From Trachelipus rathkii (Eukaryota; Arthropoda; Malacostraca; Isopoda; Trachelipodidae), in the NCBI GenBank assembly GCA_015478945.1, contig JABUQX010007577.1:1-35000 (forward strand): 35,000 bases of DNA, written 5' to 3'. Position 1 is the first letter of the stretch. Each line of letters starts with the position of its first letter. The notes under the pieces are model-generated. The model did no database searches. It worked only from the letters and a program-made list of their open reading frames with translations, and had not been told where the DNA came from. A program made the translations under genes and the position numbers. Below are positions 1-13,797 of this stretch, piece by piece.

Positions 1-2490
1 AAAACGAGAGAGGAGACTGGCTGAGTGGTTCTTTTAGGGTATGCGCAGTATATGACTTAATTTATTATTTAAGCTTAATTGAATTTGTGAATAAATTAAT
101 TTGGAAACTTTATTGTTGGTTTTGATTTATACGCGCAATGGTTTAATATCACATGTGGTTTGTGGGATAAGGGATAAAGTGTTGGATTCTCTGTCATGTT
201 GTCGTTTGGAACTACAGATAGACGATTCTCTACTTAAACTTGGCTAATGTGCTTGGTGTTAAGTAAATTGATTGAATGATTATAACTAGTTGACACTATG
301 TATATTATTATTATATCTTATAATTACTCATAGTTAGATTTCAATAAAGTTTTAAAACCTACTGTTCGTAGAAATCATATGATTTGGTTTCTAATTTCAT
401 GCGGAGGGAATTTCGTTATTTTTTATTAGGGTGCAATTCTTATTGACAAATGCATCTGTACGGTTATAGATTGTAAAATTGATTTGTCGTAAATGGCCTT
501 GGGTGATAATAATTTCCATTTCACAATTCTTCATAACATAATGATTTTTTATTTATCTTTGTATTAAACTATTGATTGTTCAATAAAAATATTAGTAGTT
601 ATTTGTTTGGTATAAACCTCCTCGGATGTTATCTATAAAATCAGTAAAAAGTACTTTCACCATAGAATTTGCATTCTCTTATAATACTTACTGTATTTCG
701 TTCTACTTCCTATAGATAGTGGTATATGATTTAGAATTTGTAATTATAGTAATTGTGAGTATAGTATATGAATTACATAGTAATGTGAATAAGAGCTAAT
801 GCAAAAGTAGTAAACCTGCTCTAAATATATAATATGGTCAATCAGTATTAATAATATCTCATGGTAATTCAGGTGGGGAGCAAAGGACAATGTTGTAAGT
901 ACGGATTGTGGGTCATGATTCTGATTATGTAGGTATAATTGCCTTGTATGAGTAATATAGTGATTATATGTGGTATCTTAGTTGTTGAGGGTATGCTAAA
1001 GCGTAATATGTTAAAGTAATATATATTATATTATTCAGTAATTCATTATAATGATATATATTTACCTATATCTTATGTGTTAGTGTGTGTGTGTATTGAC
1101 ATGTATAGACAATGATCACTGCCAATATGGTAGGCAGTATCTTCACCATTCTGAAATCTCATAATCACCTAGCAATTAGTTATGATGAGTAGGTATAATA
1201 TAAAATTAAGTGGGCTACTTTTTTATATCTGTTTATTTACACTACATATAACACTTGTAGTCTGTCAGCTTTCTTAAAATTCTATACTATTATAGGACTT
1301 ATATTTAATGGCGAGATATGTTAACATAATTAACCTAGTACAAAAAAATTTGTTCATTTTAAATTAGAGTCCACACCTGGCAGTATAAGTGATTTATATA
1401 AACAATAAAAATGTAAAAGAATGTAGGTGTATGAATAAGTAATTTAGATTCTCGTTCTGTCTGGGGAGTAATATATATAAGTATGATTTTCTTGTTTCTA
1501 ACCGTGATTGTCGAGTTACAGTCTGCATAAACTTTATGTATTAGTTTTGAATGATCCATACTTGAGCAAAGACAATTCTATTTTGAAAAAAGGAGTGGAG
1601 TCGGAGTCGGTAATATTTGAATAGGTCTACGGTGTAGTTCTGGTACTAGTCATTAAGTAATTAAATTTCTTATTGATAAATAAATAGATGTAGAATTATA
1701 AAAATTTTGAACCGACTCACCAAACCTGTCCGCTGCACAAACTAGTGTGCAAATCCTACTTGAGTACTATTATTGAACGGTTTAGACCTTCACTCTAGGT
1801 GGTAGGCTTACTTAATAGTAACTCCAATATCTATACATTTATAAAATTATTACATAATATATAAGATAATTTGAAATGTAGTGGTGCAGTTCACACTTGA
1901 GTTCGTGTAAATAGTGTAGGCTAATAATTATAAAAATACTATAAAATCTAATTTAATTTATGAATATATGGAATAATTCAACAAAGCTTTTGCAAAGCCT
2001 GTAATTTTTACATCTTCATGCATACATTTTATAGCCATCTTTTACCTTTTCAAAATCTACATAAAATTTATTTTAAAAAAAAAAACCGATACATCAAAGT
2101 CAAACTGTCTATCATTTAATGTTTTTGTTGTGTTATGTAAAAGATGAAGAATCCACTATGAAGAAATTAGGTAGAATCACATGTGTCCAAGATGGTCCTA
2201 TAATGAACCTAGGCGATTGCACTATATTAATTTAAAAATAAAATATTAAAATTTGAAATTTTATTTTGAACATAAAAATTTTTCAATTTATAATTTTTAT
2301 GTACAATTTACTCAGATCAAAAAAATATAATTGATGTTTATTTACTAATTAAAAACAATATTATATTTATAATATATTTTAACATTAACTGGGTTAAGAT
2401 TGAGTTAATATAATATTTTGAATGTGTATTGAGAACTTAAATTTATTTTTTAACCATCCAAATATAAATCGCTGAATATAACTTCATATA
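1..2490. other. AT-rich non-coding DNA, G>C on the + strand
   Basis: No supported gene. The sequence is very AT-rich and G outnumbers C on the + strand (for example 15 G to 3 C at 961-1020). It has scattered short A and T runs and no tRNA-like, rRNA-like or transposase-like signal. A 66-codon reading frame on the - strand at 1359-1559 has no recognisable domain and is treated as chance. Confidence 0.7.
1592..1610 (+). repeat. short degenerate hexamer tandem (gagtcg)
   Basis: About three copies of a GAGTCG-type hexamer lie head to tail. The reverse complement of its core (CCGACTC) occurs at 1712-1718, roughly 110 bases downstream. This could be a chance pair or the remains of a small inverted-repeat element; nothing else between them supports a mobile element. 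Confidence 0.5.
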
Positions 2491-3765
2491 GATAATAGAG
2501 GTGACATGATTACGGGTGAGGTTGGTCAGTAATAATATATAACTTATACATTCACAATCTGTTCCACCCTATATACTCTCTACAGTCCTCTCCTAAACTC
2601 TAAACTTTACATTATAACTAGATAGAATGCTATGAATTCACTTGTCCCACACTCATTACCACCTATTATAACTATTCCTGTCTCGATATCATACTTCATG
2701 ACGCTCCGAATGTAAGTGACATTTACTAAGGTCGACTTAAGTTTTAATATTATTTAAGTATTAACTCCGAAATATCAAAAAGAATTAATTCTCAACTCGT
2801 TAAAAGAAATCTTAATCAAAGAAACATTTTGTTTCCTTCGTTAAATTTTTGTTTGAATTTATATCTATGGATTGTAATTATCAAGATCCTCATATATTTC
2901 CTAATTATCAGAAAGGACTGCTTTATAATTAGTATTATTACAAATAGACAGATAAACACACTATCACTATCTGTCTATGCACATGGTACATAATCAGGTC
3001 TATCCATTATACTTCACTTTGTTTATGCATTCCCACTAAAACCCAGTTTGTGGATGTGTTGTAGAACTGTAGCACTCCTGGTTCCTTCGTGCGCAATTCC
3101 TGCCAATTATTTTATATCTCACTTTTTAGAGGTTATAAAGATATTAATATTTTGCCACTCCGGCATGCATTATACCATGAACAGATTTTATTCTTTATTT
3201 CAGTTAAATAACAATAATAGGTATCAAATTATACCCTATATATACAAATTAATAAAGGCTTACTTAGTTGTAAATTTTCTCAGTTGACTCTCACTCATCA
3301 ACTAGGATATATTGGCAACACTCCATGAGTTTAGTAACCATAAGTACCCAATAGCTCACATAATAACCTTAACTCTCAAAGCCTGGTCGTTATGATATGT
3401 CTTAGTGGAGGTGGGCTCCTTTTTATAGTCTAGGTCCTATTATCAAGCTATAATCCTTCTTTCTCACTTCAATATAACCTGTTTCACTGACATATGTTTC
3501 ATAGAATTAACCTATAATAATTCGCTTCTATTCCAGCAGTCGTCATCTCGGCAGCGAAGCTTGCATTCCTCGCAATCTTTCTAAGTATAGCAGGCGAGTC
3601 GGCTAAAACTATAATATACCTCATTAGGTATTAAGGTCCAGGAGTTGTGCTAAACAGCCTACACTGCAGTAAATGAATAGAAGATATAACTACTAGACCA
3701 AATGAGACCCATACCTATAAACTATACCATAAAGCATGAATAATTTATTTTAAGCAGCCGCAAAG

Positions 3766-3775
3766 CGAGATCTCG
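3766..3775. repeat. 10-bp perfect palindrome CGAGATCTCG
   Basis: The ten bases equal their own reverse complement. Related half-sites (CGAGAT at about 3797, CTCTCG at about 3810) lie within 50 bases. A palindrome of this size can occur by chance, so no function is assigned. Confidence 0.5.
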
Positions 3776-4674
3776 GCGAATTAATTAATCGTCAAACGAG
3801 ATTTAACCTCTCGCTAAACAAATTTTTTATAACTTTAATAAGTTTATTATTCCATTATGCTACATCCTCTCTCTCGAAATATTTAGGTAAAATAATTGCT
3901 AAATAAAAGTCGTTCCGACATTAATGTCAATTTTACGCTTGCAAGATCACAAACACCTTTAGTAAACCCACTGTTAAATCGAACACCGCTTAGAGACTTG
4001 GGCCCCTTCGCAACAGACTGGGGCGGATAACGTAAAAATTCTACGAGTTAGGATATAATATTAATGCTCTATTTCCCGTAACTTACCTGAATTTTAGGAT
4101 AATGCTTAGCATATATAGAAAATAATAATATGTTATAAAAACAAAAACAAATTATTAAGAACAGATGAAAATATGTAAAATAATTTAGAATCTTTTTTTT
4201 TTTTATATAATGATATATAATAAAATATATATTTTGTGAGTAATGACTTTAAAAAATAATAAAGTAGATAAAAACACCAATATACTTTTTATGTGGTATT
4301 CATAATTTTTTTAACTTTATGAATTACTTTATATTTTCACATTAAAAATAATCAATAATGATAAAGATTTTTAACATCAAAACTCAAAAGTAATATTTTT
4401 GTAGATATAAATATCATTTTATTACAAATTTTACAGAAATAAATAATCGGACCTATTTCAATATTAGTTTCCATTAAATGTTAAATGTTGGTTCGAAGAT
4501 TTATGATGTACACCTATTATATAGTTTTTATGTAATTATTGCCTGAGTTAAATAAAGACGACTCATTCAACATGAAATAAATAATGCTACGTAAGTACAT
4601 TAAAGGGTATATAAACCCTAGATAAATATCTATATGGCTTATGAATATTTACAGAAGATAACACATAACCCCAC

Positions 4675-4724
4675 GGGACGTGCCCTTTTGCAAGTAGGCA
4701 AGGACGTGCCCACGTGTAGTGCCC
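4675..4724 (+). promoter_or_regulatory. Cluster of ACGTG cores and GTGCCC repeats
   Basis: Three ACGTG cores fall within about 40 bases (4678, 4704 and 4712). The third is part of a perfect E-box CACGTG (4711-4716). GTGCCC occurs three times, starting at 4680, 4706 and 4719, with spacings of 26 and 13. ACGTG is the core bound by bHLH-PAS factors (HIF/AhR type) and CACGTG by bHLH factors. The small GC-rich patch stands out in AT-rich surroundings. Binding is inference only; no gene start is visible nearby. Confidence 0.25.
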
Positions 4725-7513
4725 TACAAAAGAAGGGTTGAAATGATGCCACTATATATATCTTATATGATTGTCAGGTGTGAGTATTTAAAAAATCAGT
4801 ACAACAGTTAGAATCAGCAGTAAGAAAAGCTTAATTTCTTAACAGAGCAGAAGTATATATTGACTAAGTACACATTAATAAAAAAAAAAATCTCACTATA
4901 TATATATATAGTTAGAGGGAGATACATATTTTACATACATATAGAGGGAATCCTATATCTCCTCTAATTTTTGTTTGAGTATCGCACATCTGTATATGGG
5001 TATGTAGTTTCCCTTTTAAAAAGTATACCTCATATATATATATATATATGGGCGCTTTTTAAATAAATATAAATATATTAAAAATTATTATATAAAAAAA
5101 TTACATAACATATACATTAACTTCCATCTTTAGTTTAATATTTCGAGGGACTTGATAACATTACAAATTACATTATATCAATTTGTTTCCTAATAATAAT
5201 AATGAATAATAATAATAATTATAATAATTTACCTAATATGACCAGCTATTCAGTCCCACTAGTTTAACAAAATACATATATTTCACTAATACATGGTCTA
5301 GACGCGCTAATACTAAGGTCATGATCTGCAGCCTATTTAATATTAACACATTATTATCTCCTCCGAGGCTGATCTTATTTTGTGCGCCCCTTTCTTTGAT
5401 AGTCATTAGAGTAACTTGAGGTGGATAGAGTTTTTTTGGGACTTAGAATTGACCAAAAAAGGTTTTCTTGTTATTCACATAATCAAAGAAAAATATATTC
5501 ACTCGAGCTCATTTAGCTTATAATATATTAATAAAAAAACTAATGAAACGCAAATTGTGATTTTATAAATATATATTAATTATTAAGAATAACTATTACG
5601 ATTATTAATTTTACATGTTAATTAAATTGAGGCTGAAAATTAATTATACACATTATAGGTATTAATTTATAAACATTATTAATGCAATCACTATCATCAC
5701 TTTCATTATTATAATTTATATTAATTGATGGTTAATAAATATCGACTATAATTCCCATTAACAGAAATATTAATATGTTGAACTTAAGAATAGGGACTAT
5801 CGTAACCTCTATTCCACCTATATATTGGAAATTTTCTTCTAATAGGCTATGACTACGATAGTTTATTGAAATAACGCAGCTTTTCACTCTTACTTTAATA
5901 TACAATCCTTATTTTTTTATTTTTTTCATTATATATAAATATTATAATTCCTATGTTTTATATTAATATTTATTTTTTTCATAAGTTGTATATTGACATA
6001 GATACACATACACTTTGGCTTGCTCTCTCACATTCTCTCTCTTCCTAATACACACTTTACTCCTATTATCTTCTGTCTATCTGGTAAATGTAATCAGCAA
6101 TAAGCTCTCTCTATCCAACTTCAAACAATTCGCAACATATTGTCATCTCACTCTTTCTATCACTTTCCTCCTACTTGCATAGATCTAAAGCTCATCTCTA
6201 ATTCTGTCCAGACCTGAAGCTCTGTTCTAATTCCGTCCATTCTTTCAGTGAACAAATGGTCACTCTCATTCATTCCTTCATTAAATCACTTAAAATCATG
6301 GTACTTACGTCCTATCTTTCCAATCACTTTCTTCTCGAGACCCTCTAATGTTTTTCAAAGCCCTCTACTGTGTGGCTGGTTTCCAACTAACGTCCACCAC
6401 CGTACGCACAGAACAGGTTATCGACTATTATAATTATTGCATAATGATACTTATATATAGCTCTATAATTCTTGTTTTATGGTGCGTCTCATAGGTATTA
6501 TTTCAATATAATTATTTATTTAAGTTTTAATTTTTGATAAATAAAAGATCTCTCAGATGATGAAGTTACTGGGAGTTTATAAGTATATACTAAGTAAACA
6601 TTATATAAAAGCTGTACACTAAACTGTACTGGTAAATATATACTACATAGACAACTATTTATTATTATTTTATCAATCTCAACAAATATTCCTGTAATAG
6701 CCACTTGTATTACCAATGTAATTATATTTATGTAATATTTTTCTTATTATTTTATTTATTTACTTGTCACACAACTATTCCTGAATGCATAGTTACAATT
6801 TATTCCGTAATAAAGAACTTATGTCTACAGTTTATAATATCGGCTCTATATCATTTTTTAATTTAGTACAAACTTGTCAGCCTGACCTTCTCACTAATGA
6901 GCTCCTTTTATCGTATTTCTTATATATATATTCTGTTAAAGGGCATGCAGTAATAAGGCTTACTAAATGATAATACAAGAATATACTGTTTAACTTCCCT
7001 CATACTCTGGTACCTATATTATCCGATTACACTTGGCCTATTATAGTCATATATATCAATATGGCTCTTAGTAAAAAAAAAAAACTCACCCTATCCCTGA
7101 AATTGTGCAAAGGTAACAATGAATGTACAACAACTTTAGAATAGAATCATCAAGAACAGCTCATTAGTCTACTTGCTTTTAATGTACGTATTTAGTAAGT
7201 GACTAAAGTCTCAATTTTGTCCAGTTTCCTTGCCTAAATATATTCCCTGGGCCTCTTCTAAACTTACAGCCTGTAAATACACTTACTCCTACCTCATAAC
7301 TGAGTTTTAGTTTGTTATGACATCACCTTTCTTAATAGAGTGGAATAGCTTCTCAATCCATGGGATATCTATGTTCTGATTTTTTTGAGTAGTGTTATTT
7401 AGAAGGGTGGTTGTTTAAATCTACTTTATTTCTCACCAAATTTTTAGCATTTAGTAAACAACAAGCATTAATAATATATAATGATAAGTGAAAATTATAT
7501 CCGTATATATTAT

Positions 7514-7517
<4 letters not shown>

Positions 7518-7551
<34 letters not shown>

Positions 7552-7583
7552 TATATTATTAATATATATATATATAATTATAT

Positions 7584-7615
<32 letters not shown>

Positions 7616-7686
7616 TATTTATATATAATATGATATTTATATATATATTATATATATATATATATTATATATTATATATATATATG
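7518..7686. repeat. Irregular (AT)n array
   Basis: About 170 bases contain almost only A and T, mostly alternating TA with frequent phase breaks (TT or AA steps), so the tract is full of short palindromes. It coincides with the change from C-biased to G-biased DNA. Confidence 0.95.
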
Positions 7687-8880
7687 TAGCTTGATTAGAC
7701 TGACTGACTTGTATCTCAAGTATATGTAGACGGCCGTGTCGGGACAGTGTGGTGACGTGTGACTCCACCGGCGATTATTTCTAATCTATGGTCTCCACAC
7801 TTAAAGTTCTTTCTTACATGTATTATTATAGCATTTTTTTTTATTGATGAAACTTTTTTTATTTTTTAAATTTAAATTACTTGGTACGCCCTAATTTATG
7901 TGTGTGCCTTGCATTGACACACTATATAAATTTTTTTATATAGTACTTAATTTATAATTATTAGTTATTTTAGTTGTAGTATTTGAATAAGTTTATTATA
8001 AAATCTCTGAGCATAGTGTTGAGATGTAAAAGGGTTATTCTTGTAATACTAGCGTGCTCTGAGGAGAGATACAGTTCTACCGGACTCCAAGGTTTTGTTA
8101 TTTATTTAGTTTAAGAGGTGTTTTGATGAAAGTTTTGTGATACTTCGCACTATCGCTGAGGTGTGATTACTCTCGGTACCCATCTGTTTAAATTCGTCTT
8201 TTTATTTTAATTGAATTAATTAATGATTAATTTTTAGTTTATTTTTTTTTTACCTCATTGAAATGATTATAATAGATTATTTATTCTATTATTAAAATAA
8301 TCAAGTATTTATATAAATGTCATTAATGTGAATTTTATATTTAGAAAGACGTGATTAATTGAAGATAACATCATATGTATAGCAAGAAGGTATTTTTCAC
8401 TCTCAATATAATATGAGGTAAAATTTTGTAGGAGAGACACGTTCAAAATTATACTGTTAAAACTCGTTCGATTTTATTTTTATTAGTTAAAATATCTTTA
8501 TTATATTTTTATATAATAAATAAGTTTTTTACTGATATAGTTATTGACCATGTAAATTCGTTTTTATTACACTATCTATAAATTGATATATTAGATAATC
8601 ACGTTAAGATAAATAGTTACAATTTGTGTAATAAAGAAAAGTATTGTGATGATGAGATTTAGAGAAATCATAGTTGGTGTGGGCGGACTGCGCGACTGCA
8701 ACTTCGCTATGCACCATGATCGTTTTACGTGCGGGGGTTGAAGAGGACACAGAAGTTAGGGGTGGCCCGTTCTGCATAATTCTGCAGACGCGTTATATTA
8801 AATTGCTTTTTGGTATAAAGACACTATGTGTCGTTGCGCTAGTTCGCTTGACAAGATAAATACAAATGATTCTGTGACAT
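7687..8880. other. G-biased AT-rich block with two GC-richer patches
   Basis: No supported gene. G exceeds C (12 to 4 at 7981-8040). GC-richer patches lie at 7727-7776 (including the palindrome CGGCCG at 7731-7736) and at about 8674-8850. The latter gives a 61-codon + strand frame without recognisable motifs. The bias flips to C>G at about 8880. Confidence 0.6.
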
Positions 8881-9412
8881 ACGATGTGTATCTCCTCACT
8901 GAAACAATATAACTCTAAACCACTCAGAATCCCCTCTCATCTAAATTTACTTTTTGATCTGCGAAGAGTCTCACACAGAACGAGAAACTGTCAAGACATT
9001 TTTTCTATATAGCATGAAAAGCTTCTTATATTGTATAAATCAATCTTTTAATGTTACTCCCTTCTCTCTATAATAATTTTCATAGAGGCATAAAATTTTT
9101 AGAAATAAATAATAATCACTGTTGTCCCTACGTAATTTATAATAAAAGACTACTAAATATCATTGTTAAGTTACTCACTGCTCAACCGTAAACACGTTCG
9201 AGAATCTTGAAATCTCCTAACTTCGAATGTTCTGTGGCTAAAAAATCTTTCTCCCTGCTACTATCATTATCTTCTGTTTCTGCTACGCTTTCTTAATGGA
9301 ACAGATTTTCACGTTCGTTTTGACTATCTATATCTAACTATATAGTCGAAAAACAATTTTTTTTTTTTTTTTATTTCATCATATATTATTTGTTTATCTT
9401 TATTTTTATTTA
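8881..9412. other. C-biased AT-rich DNA with a 16-base T run
   Basis: No gene is seen. The block opens abruptly with C-rich sequence. A homopolymer of 16 T lies at 9357-9372, followed by mixed T-rich sequence. Confidence 0.6.
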
Positions 9413-9471
9413 TGGAGTGGACCGAATCAACCCTCCTAAAGAGGCGGCTGGCCCAGTCACCCGCCCGACGC
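9413..9471. other. Short GC-rich patch abutting an AT array
   Basis: About 60 bases are markedly GC-rich (GAGGCGGCTGGCCCAGTC-like core at 9441-9458) and lie directly against an (AT)n array. It may be the end of an inserted repeat whose other side has expanded as a microsatellite. No family was recognised. Confidence 0.4.
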
Positions 9472-9545
9472 TATATATATATATAATATATATATATATA
9501 TATAGTATATAATAATATATATATATTATATATATAATATATATT
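9472..9545. repeat. Irregular (AT)n array
   Basis: About 75 bases of alternating TA with phase breaks lie between the GC-rich patch and a quasi-palindromic A/T-tract repeat. Confidence 0.95.
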
Positions 9546-9620
9546 AGGGTTGGAAAAATAACCACTGGTTTTTTCAAAAAACAGAAAACACATTGGTTTA
9601 TTTTAAGAAAAACAACAATT
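9546..9620. repeat. Quasi-palindromic A-tract/T-tract repeat
   Basis: ACCACTGGTT (9561-9570) is followed by T-run, C, A-run (GTTTTTTCAAAAAAC), then an A-rich stretch and CATTGGTTTA (9591-9600). The unit folds back on itself (TTTTTT against AAAAAA), and related half-sites (CACTGGTT, CATTGGTT) flank it. This resembles short interspersed fold-back repeats, but no named family was assigned. Confidence 0.4.
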
Positions 9621-12525
9621 CTGAAAACATCCATACATTATTTTTTGTTTTGTTGTGGGGTTTAACCTGTCTAGGGTCTCTCTCCCTTGAGGCGCTAATT
9701 GTTGTAGAGAGTTGCGTCTTTACACCATGTGTGTGTATTGTATGGTGTATTGTTTTAAATACGCGAAGAGTTTTAGGAAAGCAGGCAACATAATACGTAA
9801 TCTTCTGGTCAAAAACGTGTCTGATAGAATAATTAATTAAGAAACCCTACACATATTCCAGAACATAAAGGAAAGTTGGATTTCTCAAAATTTTCTCTCT
9901 CTACACAAATTTACAGAACTTCAGAACCTTAATATTAGTTTAACCTACAAATTCTTCTCTTTTGCAATTATCAGTAAACTGGTATAAATACACTATTTCT
10001 CATCCTATTGGTAACTCTGAAAATTATCTGATTTCTTAAATTAATTAACTATTTAATTTATTATTTGAATTTGTAATAATTATTAAACTCAAAGTAAAAA
10101 TAAGAGGGTATATTAATATATACACGCGTATAACTAGGATTGCCCTAAAACGATCTCTCTTCAGCGTAACGTAAAATTAATAAAGGGGCTGTTGTTAGGC
10201 GCACTTATATGCGTTGTATTTTTTTAGGCATAACCTACCCTCCATACTAATGAAATTACTGTAAAAATGCTGATTTTGACTTGCAATGTGGGGACTGCCT
10301 CTCACGAGTACAAGTACGTTAGAACATATGGATGTGGGGCCAGTATATTCAAGAGACTGGGATTGGTAGACGAGAACAATGTCACGTTTTTATTATATTC
10401 TACTTCTTGAATTCATATTAAAAATGTTGGATCGATCTTCGCATCAAAAATTGACCCTGTTATACGATGAGGAAGATTAGCCCTGCGATCCGTCCCCGCA
10501 GACAAATTTCTGGATGAAAGAAGACACCTAAATCCTCAGACTCATCGGGCCACTCGGCAAAAAACTCTGTTCATCTGAAACGCTATTCTTCTTATTTATA
10601 ATAATTCTCTAATTCTCTGGAATCAGTTATGTGCGAGGGTACAATTGGGTAGACGAGGAATAAATGAATTAGCGTACCTCTAAGACTCGAAATCATTTCA
10701 AGCTAAATATAGAAAGGGCGTACATTAACAACATGATGTACTATAGTTTTCATCATAAATCTGAATAAAAATTCTGGCCTCATATATTATATGCTTATAA
10801 AAACTAATTCATCTTAACAGCTGTTTGTAAATCTGTCACCTTTCTTCACCTATTATTCGTCTGACGGTTATCTGTTGCTAACTCTTACCTATTTCACTAG
10901 GAAAGAGCCAATTATAATCCTCTCAGGCTCCTTATTTTGATCATTACTAATTCTCCCCTTAGAACGAATTATCTGTAGATTACTTTCACCTCTCATACTT
11001 ATATATATACACCTTTTCCTTAAATTGTTTTCAAAATGTATTTACCTGTTCGATACACAAGATTAGTATTGACAATGGGAATTATAGATTAGTTATCTAA
11101 TAAAACATTAGGAAGGCTATAATAGGCCTAAATGGCATTCTATACTCGTGTATTTTATTATGTAGGGAGTATGCTACTATATCCTGAGCTATACGCCTGC
11201 GTCCTCGGTATCATCTATATACTTACTCTCTATTAGTAAATTTAATTTAACTTAAATAAATAATGCTCATTATCCTCAGTGCTGAATATATAGCGCATGT
11301 GTTATTATTATTATTAATTTACTAGATTCCGGAAAAAAAGTTTAGCACGCTCTGTATTCTTATACAAACAATTTGGAACAAATAACCTTTTGCTAGTACA
11401 TGCTAATATATCTATAAAATCACCTTTTGGAAACTCTTCTTCACTATTACATTTTCTGGATATACATTATACTTGGAAAGTCTCTTCCTTCTTTTACAGA
11501 TCATATAGGTATCGTAGATATAGGCTTTTACGTATGTTTACTAGAGTCAACTGGTGATACATTAACATTTACTAATTCTATACTCGAACAATTTATAATC
11601 GAGAGTTCTCGCTTAGCCAAAATCTTTGTATTTGGGCCTTTTAGGCGTTAACATATGAAATTGGAAATACTTGTCGCGAGATTAGAAGAAGCGCCGCTAT
11701 GAAAACGATTGCCTACAAGAAAATCCTTAATAAATATGACCTTATATTTGTATCGTGGTATTATGTGGAACGTTGGCGGGTAAACGATTAAGTTTCCTCT
11801 TTTTTTGGGTCTCTCTTCTGGTGTTTAATAACATTCCTGTTTTGTTTTGGCACATCTTTGCAGTTTTTATATGATTTGGATTTCTTTAAAGAATCACCCA
11901 ATTGCGCGTTTATGAACTAGAGCGCGAATCTCTCTTCTTAAACTCCATTCTGTCTAAAATCCTGATAGTGAGTGTTCACAGAGATCGATACGTCCATCCA
12001 CACATCAAACATTATAGACATTTCGATCAATCAAATAAAACTTCTCAATGACTGTCCTTCCAACTCTGTTCACTATCTTATAATGAGCTAGAATTGTCTT
12101 CAAATACTCCTCTCAATTCTTTTACATCATTTCAATAAATCATGTCACTCTCCATACCTACCTTATTTTAAGCCATATTTACAAGATTTGTAAATCTATT
12201 AGGTCTTTTATATACAGCTTTACCGATTCTATTCTTGTTGGATATCTTCGTATGGGTATTTCCCGTAATGTAGGGTTAACTCAGAAACTCCATTTGATAA
12301 GAATTATTACATCTCATTAAAATATCTCAAATTACTTTACGTACTTTTATTTCTGCCTTCGTCATCAAAGCATTTCCTTCTATTTCTTATCCGATCAGTC
12401 ATCGTTCATCGTTCTTGTGGATATAAAGTGAAATTGTTACTATCTTATCCACAACAACATAAATTTGTCTTTGATAAATCACCACATTCTATGGAGTTGG
12501 CATGGAAAGAAGGGTAAGGGAGTTT
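9621..12525. other. Mostly C-biased AT-rich non-coding DNA
   Basis: No supported gene. C generally exceeds G (15 to 5 at 12061-12120), with a more balanced patch around 10258-10560. That patch has CpG-containing sequence but no long frame. The ORFs at 9593 and 11427 (66 and 74 codons) have no recognisable motif. Confidence 0.6.
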
Positions 12526-12790
12526 TCATATAGAAGGCTGGTCGATGTCGAATAAGTATGTTTGCCAGCGTTGCCCGCGATCACTTGGCTCTCTTTCCGT
12601 CCTGCGACGTGCGCGCGAGTACTCCTCCAAGTTCATAGTGCTAAAGGGCCTATATTCGCTGCCTCTGTACCTCCGCGAGGTCAGCATGTTCTCTCATTTT
12701 TGAGGGGGCTTCGGCTCTACCCTTCTATCTGGGCATGGGTGACGGTGCTAGGCTTGGCGGAGAGTAGCAGGTTACTTCTTAACTGAAATT
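12526..12790. other. CpG- and GC-rich island with ORFs on both strands
   Basis: This is the most GC- and CpG-rich stretch of the left half. On the + strand a frame is open from 12562 to 12786 (74 codons, TTG first codon, no ATG at its start). On the - strand an ATG at 12685-12687 opens a 53-codon frame ending at 12526. Its product is hydrophilic and very arginine-rich, with serine and tyrosine. Neither product was recognised. The island could be a decayed retroelement piece, an isolated exon, or a CpG island; strand and function are unknown. Confidence 0.3.
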
Positions 12791-13797
12791 CACCTACTCC
12801 GAATATATACTTTTACAAACTCATCTTCTAGATTCTTCTATCTTTTATTTGACTGTAACGTTTGGCCGCACTATTCTTTTTCTATAGGAACTAAGGCGGC
12901 TAAATCTCGCGGAAGTTCACTTCTACTAGCATTACCATCATTCACTTGTCGATGGCCCCAATCAGTATGCTACCAAGAGTGTGCTAATTAGCTTCGTACT
13001 CACTATAAATTATAAATATTTAGCGTGATTATTGAGAAACACAGTATTTGTTCGTATTTGATAGGTTCCTTATACTTTATCTTTCAGTATATATACTAAT
13101 TCTATATGTGAACTCCTTGCTCCATTCTATTACTGGTTTTTCGCAGAACATAGACTCATATTTCAAAATACCTAGGCTTTCTATGAGGCTACACCGTTTC
13201 AGATAAAATATACATCATCCATATGAAGCCAGAATACTTGAATGACTCACGATATATGTGAACTAGCGATGGTATTGAGGTGTTCCGATGTATAGGGTCA
13301 CACATGATTTTTATCATATTTAATCCGAAACTTCTACAAATACAAATTATTGTAATATGGCGCTCAAGTACTGTTTAGATAATACTGTTATGTAGTTATC
13401 ATTCTTAGGAGAGATACGGTCAAAAGTTATGTTAATTCTGTCACTATTAGAGTATAAACCTACTTTACCTAATTTACTGCAGTAGAACGGAGAGAAACAA
13501 GACATATTAAGCTATATAAATATTGTATCTTAATTTTTTATTAATGTTTATTACACCAAAATGTATCATTTTTTATATATTTTTTTAATTTTCTTATTTA
13601 AGGGGGTTGTAGCTGATCAGGTTAAAAGGTTATAACACACTCCCTCACGGGTAAGGCCGAAAAATACTCTGACTCTGGTCCCATTCATTATTTAGGTTTC
13701 CCCTATTGTGAGTATATTATCATTTTTAAGTTAAAAAATACCTTATTAGTATAATTTGATTATTATCCTACAATGGTACTCAACTTATATTATGACG
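12791..13797. other. AT-rich non-coding DNA
   Basis: Nothing gene-like is seen. The sequence is AT-rich with weak C-over-G bias and ends at an (AT)n array. Confidence 0.6.

Larger units (their letters stand above)
2491..7517. other. AT-rich non-coding DNA, C>G on the + strand
   Basis: No supported gene. The strand bias is opposite to the first 2.5 kb, for example 20 C to 4 G at 6001-6060. Short (AT)n tracts occur at about 4895-4910 and 5032-5049. ORFs of 61-79 codons at 3048, 6248, 6516 and 6785 show no recognisable domain. Confidence 0.7.
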
